This document shows, piece after piece, positions 24,762 to 37,317 of a DNA stretch of 64,000 nucleotides. Location of the stretch: assembly GCF_000264995.1 (NCBI RefSeq), contig NW_006767433.1, positions 1,644,876 to 1,708,875 on the forward strand, given 5' to 3'. The DNA comes from Punctularia strigosozonata HHB-11173 SS5 (taxonomy: Eukaryota; Basidiomycota; Agaricomycetes; Corticiales; Punctulariaceae). Under the pieces are notes generated by a model. That model ran no database searches and was not told the origin of the DNA. It saw only the letters and a list, made by a program, of their open reading frames with translations. Position 1 is the stretch's first letter; each line of letters opens with the position of its first letter. The position numbers and the translations under genes are program-made.

Positions 24762-26466
24762 CTACTGTAATCTCATATGCTCCTCTAAGCACCGAAAGAC
24801 TCGCTGCTTCGGATATTTCGGTGCAACTGTATATCCTTCGACCTTCGCCCAACGGCGGACAACATTAGGATCTGCAGAAAGATAGTCAGCATTGGGATGG
24901 TTCGTTCTTCCTGAGCGGCTTACAATCGGTGATAATGCCATCCACGTTGAGTGCTGCGATACGCTCTACCACATCCAGCGTATTCGCCTGGAGACAATAT
25001 TGAACATAGTGGCCACGGTACACGCGAGATGGCGTACAGTCCAAGGTTTGACACTTAGGTTCAGCCTATGCGCCTCTTCAACCATGTCTTTCGTTACGAA
25101 CGAGGCGTATTCCGAGGCCTGCATAGATCCATCCAGGTCCGAGTACGTAGAAGCGGGTGAGAGAACGTCTGCGCTAATATCGTGTGCGGCTTGTGCGATA
25201 CGCTGACCAATTGTTTCTCCTGGGAAAGCGTCGATACGACGTCCTGCTAGCCATGGAGATGGGGATCCGTCGACGGTGAAGGCATTATCTCTGCAAGGCA
25301 TTTTGAGCTATAATGCGCCACATCTTGCAAATGGTGGATATGCATACTCGTCTATGAGAGCTGACGTAAGAATATTCCTGTCCAGCTCCTGATCCGTTAG
25401 CTTCAATATATGCCTCCTTTACATACGAGAAAGGACGGACCTTCATGGCTACAAGGGTCCTCCAGTCGAAACTTTGGTACTGAGCAAAGCCCGGCGATTG
25501 GCACCACGCGAGGGAACTGGAAAATAGCGCGTAACATACCGTGATCGAATGCCGATACGGGCTGCCGGCAAAGATTGCATGCTGTCTTGTAACGAAGTCG
25601 TCAACACTCCGCGTGCAATTTGGTTGTGCCGCATTGATCTTCGATTCGATATTCCATTGAATCTGGTGCGTTGGGTCGGCGCACTCTACAAAGCCGAATA
25701 CTTCCTGCATGGTAGAGATGCGTGCACCTGGATAGGTCACCTGCATAGCTGAGGAAACAATGAGGTCGGTCATGAGCACACAAGCGTGGATGCCTGGTCT
25801 TACGGAACGCTGACTGGCGCAAAGACCCACAGTCCAGAGTCCGGATCTGCGCCAGGGTCAAGTTGGCAATGAACTTTCCAACATAGGGAAAGTCGGGGTC
25901 GTGTGGGAACTGCCGATGGCAAGCATAAGCATAGAACGATACGGCACATAGAAGCAAAGAAGAGCGATTTACCGCGGGTCGGGTGTCGCGGCATTTCTGT
26001 GCCACGACGCTCTCGTCATGCCAAACAACAACATGGCCGTCCTGCACACGCGATTAGGTTCTAACAGCCACCTCACGCGAGGCTCGGCGGTGGGATAATG
26101 ACCTTCGTGATCCCGTTATCAAGCTCGAGGGTGGTAGAACCGTCAATCAAACCCCTTTGTCACGCGATCGTCAGCACAATGCTAAAGCATATAGAAGCGT
26201 AAAGCAAGCGCACCAGGCGAAACTTGGCAATGTGCTTTCCACCGTATTGCCTCGACCTCCACGATGAGCCTGCAAGGCAAAGAACGCGTTTGAACCGCGG
26301 GTCTTAGGTGGTGTGAGTACGAGAACGGCACCTGTATGTCGTAAAATCGCGATGAGCCTCGATTCGGTTTGACTTCCCATGCTTCCTGAGCGGGCGATGC
26401 CTGGGCAACGTTGACCGCGAGGAGTAAGATGGGAACGAGCAAACGGCTCAAGCTAGGTAACGGCAT
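24762..26466 (-). CDS. secreted glycerophosphodiester phosphodiesterase
   Basis: Hydrolyses glycerophosphodiesters to an alcohol and glycerol 3-phosphate. Eleven exons (minus): 26332-26466, 26214-26269, 26103-26154, 25973-26041, 25804-25909, 25540-25748, 25441-25479, 25348-25385, 25038-25290, 24924-24987, 24762-24871; 376 aa. A signal peptide is evident (LLVPILLLAVNVAQA). Active-site landmarks: AHRGGRGNTVES, TLELDNGITKDG, VVWHDE, then FGFVECADP-type strand, NVDGIITDYPNVV near the end (the usual DGIxTDxP). No membrane anchor is seen, so it is probably secreted or vacuolar. Donors and acceptors of exons 7-9 are the least certain. Its 3' end converges on U2A'. Confidence 0.88.
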
Positions 26467-28383
26467 GGCGCTCGTAGATGAAGGCGGCTCGCAAACGGGA
26501 GGGTCTCCAAGGTCGCCTGCGACTTCCAGTCGTTTGTATGAGCAGGACCGGCGTCAGACTCGGACCATGACGCTGGACAGGCGAGGTTAGCGGAGACAAA
26601 CGTGCGCTGGCCTCGGTTGCTGGCATTGCCCACGGCAAGGCGCTTACACTATTTTCAACCACCACCGTGACCACCTTCGGGAAAAGGCAGGCCTTTTGCC
26701 CTCACAGGCGGCCCGCCGGCAGAATTGCAACCCCAAGTGCGCGGTGCGTCCTGGACAACGTGCGATGGGGATTTCTCCGCATCACAGCGAGGCGGGAACG
26801 TTCGTCGAGAGACTTGCGTCACAATTGGGGCCGCGAAGGCACAGCTCGTTTACCCGCAAGGTCTACTACGTTGCCACGGCAGGCTGAGAGCCCACACGCA
26901 GCGGCAATACCTATGCGGCCGGGAGAAGGTGCAAGTGCATGGCCAGGAAGAATTGCGGCGAACTTCAAGCCTAAAACGAGTATCGGCGAGCACGATACCG
27001 ATCTTTGAGGCGATGCCGTGCAAGTACCACTCTCATGACCTTGGTCTTCCTGCCTCACTAACTGTTTGTTCAGGGCTGTGATGGAAACAAGTGTTTGGCT
27101 TCGGCTTCCCTCCTGGATACAACATCAGCTGAAACCTGGAGGCGACAATTTCGGCGATGTTCATCTTCCCTCTTGCCCATGGCGTTCGATGTGAGGCGTG
27201 TCTTCCAGCATCCGCCAGCCGGAAGCGATGCACTTCATGACCAGGTCGTGATTATCATCGCACGGCGATTTGGAGCTGTCTGTTCTTGATACCCATCTGC
27301 GCTGAGACGGCAGTGATTCATTGAGTTCGAACAAACGATCGCTTCTCCCATCAAGGTCAGTATTAATATGACGTTAGCGCCCTCATATGGCACCCTTACA
27401 GCGCATTCTTCCTTACTGGCCATTCAGCAGCTTCCGATGCGAGGTTCGCTGCGACTCACGGCTATCCAGGGTCGATGACTGAGCGTCGGGTGCTGGCCGT
27501 GGTGCAAGCTTGCCCGCATGCAGCCGCTTTCGGGCCACCTGGGGCCGATTTCCAAAGAGAAGGCTACAGAAAGCTTAAGCTTGATTTCCCGACTCCGAAC
27601 TGGTGCCTCATGCGTTGTGTCCGTGGAATATCAAGGCGGAAGCAGTACGCAGTGCCGACTGGATTGACCAGGATCGCCAGATCATACCGAACTCGGTGGA
27701 CGCCTGTGTATGCTTCTGTGGCAACCCCTGCCAAGGTCACCGACTGCAGCTTACGATCCAGCTGTACATACAGGGTCGTTGTAACTACGGAGGACTACAG
27801 AGGACTACGGACGCGCCGTCAGTGCATCGCATCTCGGATACCCGTTGGACTCGTTCTCACGCGTAGCTCGCAAGCGCGACTACCAACTCAATCACCACAA
27901 GTACTTATCCAGTTCAGGATGCGGACGTTATCATGCAGTAAAGCCTGAACGGTCGCAGGTTTATTTTCGGTTGCTAGGGGCAACGAACTGTTACGGCCTA
28001 CGTGTTATTCTCCCTCGACACACTGGTAGTGCGCGGTATAAGGTGGAACCGTTAACACCATTCACGGCCTTTGATTTGGGAATGAAATTCCGCGACGATC
28101 TGAAACTATCGACGCCCTGTATCCTACATCAACCCTTGTTCACAGCTTACGCATGCATCTGAGCGTAGATACGTCAGCATAGTTTGCGTTCAGCTGCTTT
28201 ATATAGAGTGCACTTGCGAGCGTGACAATGTAGCGGACATGGTTGGAGGCAAGTGATTCTTGAGCTGGCTGTGCCGTGGCTTCTTTCGTTTCTTTGCACT
28301 GCCATCAGCGGACCCAGAGCAGACGCGGAGTCCTTCAGTACCTGCCCTGACTATTCGCGCGGTCGACCCGTCGGGACGAACTC
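26467..28383. other. 1.9-kb interval without a supported gene
   Basis: Open frames of 60-157 codons occur on both strands (for example plus 27475-27948; minus 27235-27423 with a hydrophobic VILILTLMGEAIV stretch). None carries a recognised motif or chains into a longer protein. A decayed gene is possible. Confidence 0.3.
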
Positions 28384-29714
28384 ATGGCCATATTCCACGG
28401 TTCACTAGCTACACCATTGCCAATCACTCCAAAGCGTGAAGCTCTCGAGCTCGGGATCCCCCTGGTTCCTTTACGCAAAAGAAGACGCGTTCAGGAAACT
28501 GCTGCCGGCGACGCGCCAACACATCTCGCCCCAGTTCATCTCCAGGAACTATGGAATGCGTGGCACTCTGATAGCCGTGTGCCTACTGTGGAATCTCGCC
28601 GTGCTTGGGCGGTCGCGCGGAACGTGGCTCCTGCTCACGTTCATACGTGGTTCAATCGGCGGAAGATACAAGCAAAGAAGAAAGGGACGGTGCTATCTGA
28701 CGGGACGTATGACCTCCTGACTGGCTCTCCCCCTGATGTCAAGCGTCTCGTGGCAGTGAAAAAAGAGGCCTCGCCGGAAACGCCGACCAGAAAGAAGGGG
28801 AAGATGAACCGGACTCCTTCCCAGCCTGATACATCTCCCTTTTTCACGCCAACGACCTGTCTTACGCAGCTCTCCTCCTCTGCTTCTGCTCCAGACTTGA
28901 TCCCAGCACTCCTACAGTTCTCTCTACAGAGGCCAACGGACGACGCATATACTCAGCCACTGAGCGAACCGGATTACTATGGCCCATCCTCCGAGTCTCC
29001 ACTGCAGCTCAGGTCTAGCTGTGTTTCTGTCCCAAATGCAACATATAATTTACGGAATGTGCGCTCTCAGCTTTTGGAGATGTCGTCTACGAGGAATTCC
29101 CAGAGTGCACCTGTTTCTAGTCTTCCGCCGTCTTCCCCGTGCATGCCTTCTTCGTCGGAGTACGAATATCAAATAGGAAGTGAAAGCACTGCGGGGACCT
29201 CCCCGGCACCTTTTCCCCACAAAATCGATGACCAAGACGAAGCGATCCTCGGCATCGTTGACCCAGAGGCTGCGGTGTCGGGGGTTCAGCCATCCGTTTT
29301 CATCGATGGGGGTTCGTGTGATTGGCCATTCCCCACCCGTCTTTCTTTGATACATGCGCAAGCAGACTCAGATACACTGCCTGCCCAACTTTTGCAAGAC
29401 GCCGAGGCGCAGATACATGCACACGACACGATAAATCTAAATCACATCTGCAACCAGGGTGTGCCCTCACGGTCCGACTTCCGGTGCGACCTGTGCGCGA
29501 TGGACGCCGGTGAGATTCGCTGAGTCTGGCATATCGATTTGGATGATGCTTATGCCGCTCAGATACATTCCCGGACCTTGCCCGTTTTTTCTTAGATGGA
29601 ATTCGCCTCAGTCTCGCATCTCCGACGTACGCATTAGGACCCGCGTCCGATGATGCCACAGTGTTCTTGTCTTCGGATGGTTTCATTGCTCCGTACTGCC
29701 CTATCTCCCCATGA
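28384..29714 (+). CDS. homeodomain transcription factor
   Basis: Likely DNA-binding regulator. Exons 28384-29509 and 29563-29714 (53-nt intron, GTGAGA to CTCAG) give 425 aa. A homeodomain-like segment lies at residues about 45-97: LQELWNAWHSDSRVPTVESR, then helix 3 AHVHTWFNRRKIQAKKKG. Helix 3 has WF directly before NRR, one residue shorter than the classical WFxNRR. A basic RKRRR precedes it, and a lysine-rich stretch plus a long Ser/Pro-rich tail follow. The second exon adds FPDLARFFLDGIRLSLASP and ends CPISP, which reads as real protein. No divergent partner homeodomain gene is seen, so this is probably not an intact A mating-type pair. The start could lie further upstream. Confidence 0.72.
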
Positions 29715-30376
29715 GATAATGTTCTGCGCCAGCCGGCGGAAACTGTATCTTGCAGATGGAGCCTCGTGAAATTTTCACGTTTGACGCGGCTCTCGCCCAT
29801 AACGTCTGTGGACTATTACACCACTATTTGCCGATTCGGCGAAGATCTGTAGGAATGTGAAGCTTCACACTGCTCGGGATACCTCTCAAGATTAGCTATC
29901 AGATAGGCTCGCCGGCCACAAAGAGGGACCTTTGGCGCACCCTCTTTCCACATACAGATAACTCTCGCTTTCTGATGTTGTATGACTTCGGTTTGTCGTT
30001 GGTGCTTAAAGAATGCGTCTTGAAACTGTCCGAGGCTATAATAAATCCTGCGTTGCACATCATGTCTGTAGAGCCACACCCTGAACGCTAGCACAGAATT
30101 TGACCGCAGCAGAAAAGCTTAGGGTCATAGGGTCAATTCAACAGAGCGGATTCACATCCATGCATTTTGCGCTTGCATTCACATGGAAATATGAAATTCA
30201 AGTACTGCCTTCATGCAATGAATTGCGCCTGCACTATGTTTACTATCACAATCTATAAAAGCGTATATCGTTCGGGAAGGGTATAAGTGCGAGAGGCCGA
30301 TAGTGGTGGGCTGAGATTCAACATCAGCGGGAGGGCATGCAAGCGAAGTTCAGAAACTACTCACAAGAACGGATGA
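29715..30376. other. intergenic, nothing recognised
   Basis: AT-richer than its neighbours around 30120-30300. Open frames here lack motifs, and no RNA gene is recognised. Confidence 0.4.
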
Positions 30377-32220
30377 TCACTTGCGAGGCGGTGCCATACC
30401 TCCGGGGAACCCTGCGTTCATGTTTGGTGCCAGAGCGATCCCAACCGCGGGATTGCCGCTCCCCCCTCGAGGTCGCCAGCCTGTAGACGGTGGCTGTGGT
30501 CTGTGGACAGGCATCACGGTAAGCATATTTGGATCGCCGGGAGAGTGAACATCATCAACTGACTTGGCACTGCCCTGAGGCTTCGACTGACCCGTGCTGC
30601 TCGGAAGGATTGGAGTGGGATCTTCAGTACACGGTGGCATTGCCACGATCAAAATGGAGACCTACCTTGATACCGGGTACGAAGAGTTGGTCAACGGCTT
30701 ACCCTGACTACTCATACTTGAAGGCTGTGCCGGAGGGTCAATGAGCGCCGAAGTTGTATACATACATCACATAAGTCGGACAACCCTGCATGGTGCTACC
30801 ACACGAATGTCCAGCGGTCGGATGCGCTGGTGTAGGGATCCATGCGCGAATGGTCGTTAACATATGGAAGCTCACCGAACGCGTGTGGGCACGGGGGTGG
30901 CGTCCTGAGATGTTGGGTACAAATCTTCGAGGGTATAGAGGACGATGGATTCGAGCCAGCACCACGAGAAGCTTTATAGGTTGTCGACAGCTGCCCCGAA
31001 ACTCGGAACGTCACAGTCAGGCAGTGCAATTCTCAGGAAGCGCGTGGGCGAGCCATTTGAGTTCCAATGAAACGGCTGGGTGCCGAGGGTAGTGGACACA
31101 TGTGCCTTCACCTCCGCTAGATCCCTGAATTAGTCTTGCCAACCCGCATCCGTTAGGTACGAGATGATCGCGGAGGAAAGTTTCGTCGGCTATACCTCGA
31201 TCCAAACGCTGGCAGTAATCTTCCTGAACCAGTGGCTGCAAATCAATCATACATGCCATGTCAACTAAAGGCGATGAACCGGCAGCAAATACAACGCGGG
31301 GGACCGTTGCGCGATGGTGATGACATGGAAACCTGGAAAATCATCACCATCAGCGTGGATGCTTTGAGGGTGGATCGGCAGACTCGTGTGTATTTCACCT
31401 GTAGGCATGGACGGTGCGTCGAATGCTCCGTAATTCGCGTGCCCCGCCAATGCTACTAAGAAAACCTTTCCCCAAGTAGTTCTACGTAACGACCTCGTCG
31501 CCTATACAGCGCCGGACTGTACCAAGCTCCGAGAAGTATGCCACCCGACGGGTGCAGTGCAAAGGAGAAAAATGAGTGCTAGACAACCATGTCAAGCAAC
31601 TGTCCGGACAAAGGCGCCTCCGATGTCGGACAGGCCATACATCGCCGCTGGGGTTGCGACAGACGTACCGCTGCACTGCGAACTCAACTCCGTACAATGC
31701 GGGCAATGAAGTCAATTGACCAGTGAAAGCGGTAGTAACGAGCAGACCAAACATCCCAGCCTTTGAATTGCCGCAGGGAGAAAATCAGGATAATCTCGAT
31801 GGCGACAACTCTGTGCGATAGAACGATGGGTCATGGATGTCCAGTTATTTGCAATATAGTATTCTGTATGGGCAACGCAGAGGGAGGTTCACATGGCGAG
31901 AATAACATCGCCAAGCGCCGGATATGTACCTGTTGTTTTCAGCTAAGGGCGATATGACGCAGAGAAAAGGACGAACCAGCCATCAGAAGAGCCGTCGGTT
32001 CCTAGCCGTAGACTGCACATGCGACATGCGTAGTACCCGACCGAAACGCGATGTTTTTATGTCACTACCCAAGGCAAAGTCACACTTGCTTCGCGGAGGG
32101 TCCGCACCTAATCCTGCCATGTCTTCGTTCCATTTGTTAAACAAATAGAAAACATGGTTGCGTTCGAATGTCCAACCAAGTCGAAAATGCGATGTACTTC
32201 GTGAATCGCGTTGCATCAAG
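30377..32220 (-). CDS. unresolved multi-exon gene, product unknown
   Basis: Protein-like frames on the minus strand are interleaved with good splice sites, but I could not fix one exon chain. The most solid part is the 3' exon: it ends at a stop at 30377 and reads SKPQGSAKSVDDVHSPGDPN, then a Pro/Gly-rich tail with NPAVGIALAPNMNAGFPGGM. Upstream candidates include DLAEVKAHVSTTLGTQPFHW (about 31085-31145), YVNDHSRMDPYTSASDRW (about 30800-30860), LRQFKGWDVWSARYYRFHW (about 31725-31780) and MAGLGADPPRSK (about 32085-32120). At least two alternative joins near 30650-30800 keep frame. No family is recognised, and there may be more than one gene. Confidence 0.35.
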
Positions 32221-32792
32221 AGTGCTGCGCATATATATGCCGGCTGTGCGCGCTATGATTGCGGCCCCAAGCGAGCGTCGTGCTTGAGACCATCAGGTTT
32301 TGGTATGAGAAGGGAAGTAGACACACGGTGCATACCTCTGATTGAACGTAAATGGATCCCACGACATCTACGACATTCATACCCAGTCCGTCAAAACCGT
32401 CCATGGGCGCCATCCGAGCGCTATACACAGGGATGTGGTGTGATCGGCGTTCGACTTATCAAGAAAAATATGTGATGATCAAGCTCCGCAGGTGTCGAGC
32501 CGAGAATAAAGGTCGAACATTTCTTGTCTGCAACAACTCTTCACTTCATAATACTATTTCCGAACTCTCCTGGTGCCGCCATATATATGCGTGAATCCGT
32601 ATCGTTTTCGGCCCAATGTAAGTGCACCGCACTCCGGTACATTCGTAACCGTCGCCAAGAGATTTTTATCGTCCGGGACTGAGCTTCCGCTATCGTCTTC
32701 CGCAGAGCGCTAAGCACCCAAATACGTATCATTCAGTTCGCAGTAATCTTGGTCTGAGATGGAGGGCTGCGGCTAGGCTACTAGTGATCCAG
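32221..32792. other. intergenic, nothing recognised
   Basis: Lies downstream of COX19 and upstream of the unresolved gene. Short frames only, with no motif. Confidence 0.35.
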
Positions 32793-33240
32793 TCATGTCT
32801 TAGCTGCCGAGCCCACTGGACTGACGGAGTCTTGCTGAGCTAGCCTCGTACCACCGCCCTCTAAGTTGGCCATGCCCAAGTTCTTCCATTCGTCGGCCGC
32901 CATGAGCCCTCTGAGCAGTTCGATTGCGTCGGACACGAGAACATGCGGGTCAGGTTGAAAGGAGCGGAAGACCAGGGAGTGACGCACTTCGTCATCCGAC
33001 AGTCCAGATAGTCCTTGCTCAGTAACCGACAAGGTGTCGAATCATGCCCATTCCTCTTGAGGCAGCCAAGATAGAGCATCATCTGATTCTTGCATTCGCC
33101 TCCATCGCAATACTCAATATCGCTTTAGTGAATAGGAGTGGACACCCGAGCGAACCTTCATGATCTAGGGGGAAAGACCCGCGGTCCGGAGGAGAGACTT
33201 GAAAACCAGCGTTGCCTGACGGAGGGCGACCGAAAGACAT
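32793..33240 (-). CDS. COX19: COX19-like twin CX9C protein
   Basis: Small intermembrane-space protein needed for copper handling and cytochrome c oxidase assembly. Exons (minus) 33156-33240, 32988-33099, 32793-32910 give 104 aa. It starts MSFGRPPSGNAGF and PPDRGSFPLDHEGECKNQ, closely following fungal Cox19; the CHCH fold has C-x9-C (CKNQMMLYLGC) and C-x9-C (CRLLSKDYLDC), followed by RM and DEWKNLGM. The gene was recovered by splicing; its unspliced frames look unrelated. Confidence 0.93.
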
Positions 33241-33515
33241 TTGCGCCTTCCACGTCACGAGCGTTCTGGCTTCTGTGACACTGTCACGTGCTTATGTCCG
33301 CATACGTCACTCGCTTTCGTCGACGATAGCGAACTTCTGCAAGCTTTCTGTGAAGCTTCAGATTCAAGGCTCACAGTGCCAGTATTCGGTCCTGGGCTTT
33401 AGCAGTATTGGTGTGGGCATGCGAAATCTTTGACCACATATTTCGTACAAACAGCATAAATGTTCAAGCGAATGCGCGACCGCTCCGGAGTCCGCAACCC
33501 ACAATCAGCGTACTG

Positions 33516-34574
33516 CTATCGACTCGCCTTCGATGAACTCTCTGGTTCTTGCGGCTTCCCATCGAACTGAGGCGTCTGACCTGCCATGGTCTTCCCCTTT
33601 AATATGATGATCTCCTTGAGCCAGCCATTCTCCCGTCTGAGGTCTGCCGCCTCTCGTTCCAGGTCTTCGGCCCTACCCGTCAGATCTGAAATGGTCCGCT
33701 CCAAACTAAGTATTTGGCTCTTCTTCTTGTTCCGAAACCGTGCTGAATATCCAATATAAGGTCCGTACCTCGATCATATGTCCTTGGACATACCTGATGC
33801 AGCCGTATTACGTCTACGCTTCTCCTCCGCTATCGATGCTCTTTGGGCATCCACATCGACGCCGTCCGCTGCGCTTACAGAACTAGTCGCTCTGGCGCGT
33901 CTAGGTCGAGTTTCATCCGCGGTGCTACTAGCACTCCGAACTGGCTCTGCGGAGACAGATCGCGGATTAGGTACGCCCACTGTAACTTGTGGTCGCACGG
34001 GTTGCGGTTCCACGTTACGGCCAGTGCTCGACGATTCTCCAGCGTGCACCCAAGGGTACGGAGGAGCCATCGGGTCAGGATAGTGCCCCATATGTCCTTG
34101 GCCACTGAGTTGATGAGGATGTATATGGGAGACCGGCCGATGTTGGGGGACCGGCGCGCTGTAGCTCGTCGACGCAACCGGCTGATTACCCCCTGGATGA
34201 GGGCCCGGCGGGTATTGACTGTTGTTCGTGCCAATCAGCCCCATAATTGCCTGGAGTAGTTGGGAGTTGTCCAGTTGCTGAGAGGACAATCGTGGCTCAG
34301 AGCTAGCTAACTCGGCCAGGCTCTCTAGCTGTGCCAGGATGTCGTAAGCGCCGTGGATATTGCGTTGCAGAGACGCATTCCTCACCGTATTCTGCGCATT
34401 GGACTGATTCATGAGCGCCCTGAGCGCGTCCGCGTTGGTGTTCGAATGGGGTTCGTGGTTGGGCGCGTGTTGGTTAGGCATCGCGTATTCTTGCAGAAAA
34501 GATTCCCAACTGGGATCCGGAGCTCCTGGCGACGAGGTATTGCTTGGGGGAGGATGAGACGGGAAATGGGACAT
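33516..34574 (-). CDS. bZIP transcription factor, Cys3/MetR-type
   Basis: Probable nuclear regulator of sulphur or amino-acid metabolism by family analogy. Exons (minus) 33794-34574 and 33516-33742 give 335 aa. The long N-terminal part is rich in Pro, Ser, Asn and Gln. The basic region reads EEKRRRNTAASARFRNKKK (N-x7-R spacing, split by the intron) and runs into a leucine zipper (LERTISDLTGRAEDLERE, then LRRENGWLKEIIILKG). The NTAASARFR signature is that of Neurospora CYS-3, Aspergillus MetR and S. pombe Zip1. The start MSHFPSHPPPSNTSS is the first ATG after a stop-free but uncertain upstream stretch. Confidence 0.9.
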
Positions 34575-35053
34575 GATGGGATCTGCGTAACGAGTGTATT
34601 TACGGTGCTGAAAATGACTTCTAATGAATGCCGGGCAGGGTGGAGTGGGCGAAGAGAGGCTGTCGACGGTCTTCTCATATTCGCCATTAGTCGCACCGTA
34701 TTGCACAATCAGCCGTTTGAAATAGAACCACGCGACGTGATAGCGTTCTCCATCCTTCGTCCCGCGTACCAACGACTACGCAGGAGTGACAGGAAGTCAA
34801 ACGATGCAAAATCGGCCGTGCATGCGTTCTTTCTGACCAGCCAATCCCAAGGAGTCTGCAATTCGGAATTGACAAAGTTCTCAGCAGGCCCCGAATCGGG
34901 GAGCATAGCCACTATTCTGCCTTATTAGGCAAGCTGGTGAAGCGCTTGTCAAAGCCGGATCACGTGGCCAGAGGAGGTGGCTGAAGATGACGCGTCTGGC
35001 TGTCGCAAGCCGCGCAAGGTCGTGCACGTTCAGTACCTTCCTCATCGCGCAGG
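34575..35053. promoter_or_regulatory. divergent promoter region, bZIP and NPL4
   Basis: The 479 bp between the two start codons. It presumably contains both 5' leaders. No distinct element is recognised. Confidence 0.4.
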
Positions 35054-37317
35054 ATGGTGAGCAGCAAACGTATCAACGGACAGGACAGATCTCATGTATT
35101 ATTGTTAGCTTCTACGAATACGATCCCGGGATGGAAACTTCCGATTTGAGCTCCAGCCGACCTCAGATATCTCAGAGCTAATTGCCAAAGTGAGTGTTCA
35201 ATCGTCTTCGTGTATAGTATTCAAATCTCAATGCGCACTTCTTCAGATATCAGATACCGCTCCAGATGCAGATCAGTCGACACTTACCATATCGAACCAA
35301 CCTAGGGGCAATGAAATCTCCATGTCCAGCCTCAAGGGTCGCAACTTGCAAAGTTTAGGTTTCAAGTACGTGCTTCATGTTCGCTTGCGATGCGTAACTT
35401 CTACGCCTTACTTACTTCACTCAGACACGGAGATCTTCTCTTTGTAGGATATCAACCACGCGCCGCTCCTAGCAATGTTGTCAACGAACAAGCCCCATCA
35501 AGATCGGGTCCCTCTACGAGCACTGTCTCTGCAAAACGACCGTTTGAAACCGTCGAAGAAGATGCCGTTGATCACTATTGGCGATCTCAGGACGGCATGA
35601 TACCACGAGGGCGTGATTCTCGGTTCTGCAAACACGGCGCGAATGCCATGTGCGATTATTGCATGCCCTTGGAACCCTACGACGCCGAATATCAGCAGAA
35701 GAACAACATCAAGCATCTCTCCTACCATGCATACCTCAAGAAGTTAGCTCCGAAGACGAGTTCGACAGCTGCAGCTTCGTTGCCTCCTCTCAGTCAACCT
35801 TCGTACAAGGTACAGGTGCCCTGTCCTACCGGTCATGCCTCCTGGCCCGCAGCCCTATGTAGCACGTGCCAGCCATCAGCCATCACACTGCAGTCACAAG
35901 AGTTTCGCATGGTGGATCACCTCGAAATTGCGTCTACAGACGTGATCAACCGGTTCCTGCAGGCATGGCGCGTGACTGGACTGCAGCGCTTCGGGTGGTT
36001 GATCGGCCATTACGAGCCGTACGACAAGGTACCAATGGGCATCAAAGCCGTTGTTGAAGCCATCCACGAGCCACCACAGGAAGGGGAGCTTGACGGTCTG
36101 ACGCTTGGGCTCCCGTGGGAGGACGAACCGAGGATTAGACATCTCGCTAAATCAGCTTCCACTCCGCTGAGCATCGTCGGCTATATTTTCACCGACATCA
36201 CACCTTCTCCCGACGACGTGACGAAGAACCTTTTCAAGCGCCATCCACAGTCATTCTTCCTGTCGTCTTTGGAGGCCATTTTCGCGGCGCATGTCCAGAA
36301 CGCCAACCCGACGCCCACTAGGTCCTCACCCACGGGTAAATTCGCTTCGCGACTGGTGACCGCGGTCTTGACAGGGACGGAGGATGGTGGCATCGACATT
36401 TCGGCATATCAGGTCTCTGAGCAGGCGTGTGCGATGGTTGACGCGGACATGATCGAAGCCAGCGTCGAACCGGGTATCGTACGGGTAAAGGAAGAGGACC
36501 GGAGTACGGATGTTGCGCGATACGTCCCAGATGTTTTCTTCCGTTACAAGAACGAGTACGGCATCGAAGTCAAGAGGAGCGCCAAGCCATGTTTTCCTGT
36601 CGAATATTTGCTTGTGACGGTTAGTAACGGCATATTCTTTGATTCTCAGCACACTGAACCATCTCGGGTTGCAGCTATCTCACGGCTTCCCTCAAAACCC
36701 GTCGCCTGTCTTCAAGTCGACCAATTTCCACATAGAAAACAGACCTGGATTAGAGGATCAGACCATCGAGAAGGTGATGCACGAGCTCGCAAGACTGGGA
36801 GCACCAGACATCGAGGAGAGCCGCTTTGGGGGTGATCACTCGAAGCGGCTGGCTCTCGCTCAGTACCTTAGCGACTGGCATCTTCTAGCATTCCTCGGCA
36901 CGACACAGCTTATATCCGAAGAGGATATGGGGACGCTCATCCGGACGCTGACTTCATCGGACTTCGAGAGTCCTACGCTCTTGGACCCAATCATATCCTC
37001 GACAAGTTGGCAAACGTTGATGACCTTCACGAGGGAGTCAGTTCGTGAGTGCCGTATAGCCACCAACCGATCTCTATCGATCACTGAACTTTGTCGCAGC
37101 TGCTCCTCGACCCAGCGGTCAGACGACGGGGGGCCCGGCACCTCCAAGTGCTATGGACGAGGATATCCCCCAGGAAATTTTGGACCAAATCGCGGCCGCA
37201 GACGCTGCAGCCTCTGGAGGATCGAGTGGGGCGAGTATACGCATTTGCCCTCACTGTACGTTCGAGAACAGCCACAGTGGGTCGGATTGTGAGGTTTGCG
37301 GACTGCCTCTTGGTTGA
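35054..37317 (+). CDS. NPL4: NPL4, ubiquitin-binding cofactor of Cdc48/p97
   Basis: With Ufd1 it brings polyubiquitinated proteins to Cdc48 for extraction from the ER and nucleus. Exons 35054-35056, 35109-35189, 35247-35365, 35425-36619, 36675-37044, 37100-37317 give 661 aa. The first coding exon is the ATG alone; exon 2 then reads LLRIRSRDGNFRFELQ, the exact family opening. Domains: UBX-like fold (about 1-75, TISNQPRGNE), zinc-finger region (FCKHGANAMCDYCMP; CPTGHASWPAALCSTCQP), the inactive MPN domain (RFGWLIGHYEPYDKVPMGIK), and a C-terminal NZF finger (CPHCTFENSHSGSDCEVCG). Yeast Npl4 lacks this last finger; animal Npl4 has it. Confidence 0.95.

Noticed and set aside
28384-29714. Whole region read as an A mating-type locus
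   Set aside because: Only one homeodomain gene is visible, with no divergent partner and no mitochondrial intermediate peptidase or other usual neighbour in the window.
30650-30860. YTH domain in the unresolved gene (GKPLTNSSYP resembling NKPVTNSRD)
   Set aside because: Too short a similarity; the aromatic cage residues and the rest of the domain could not be found.
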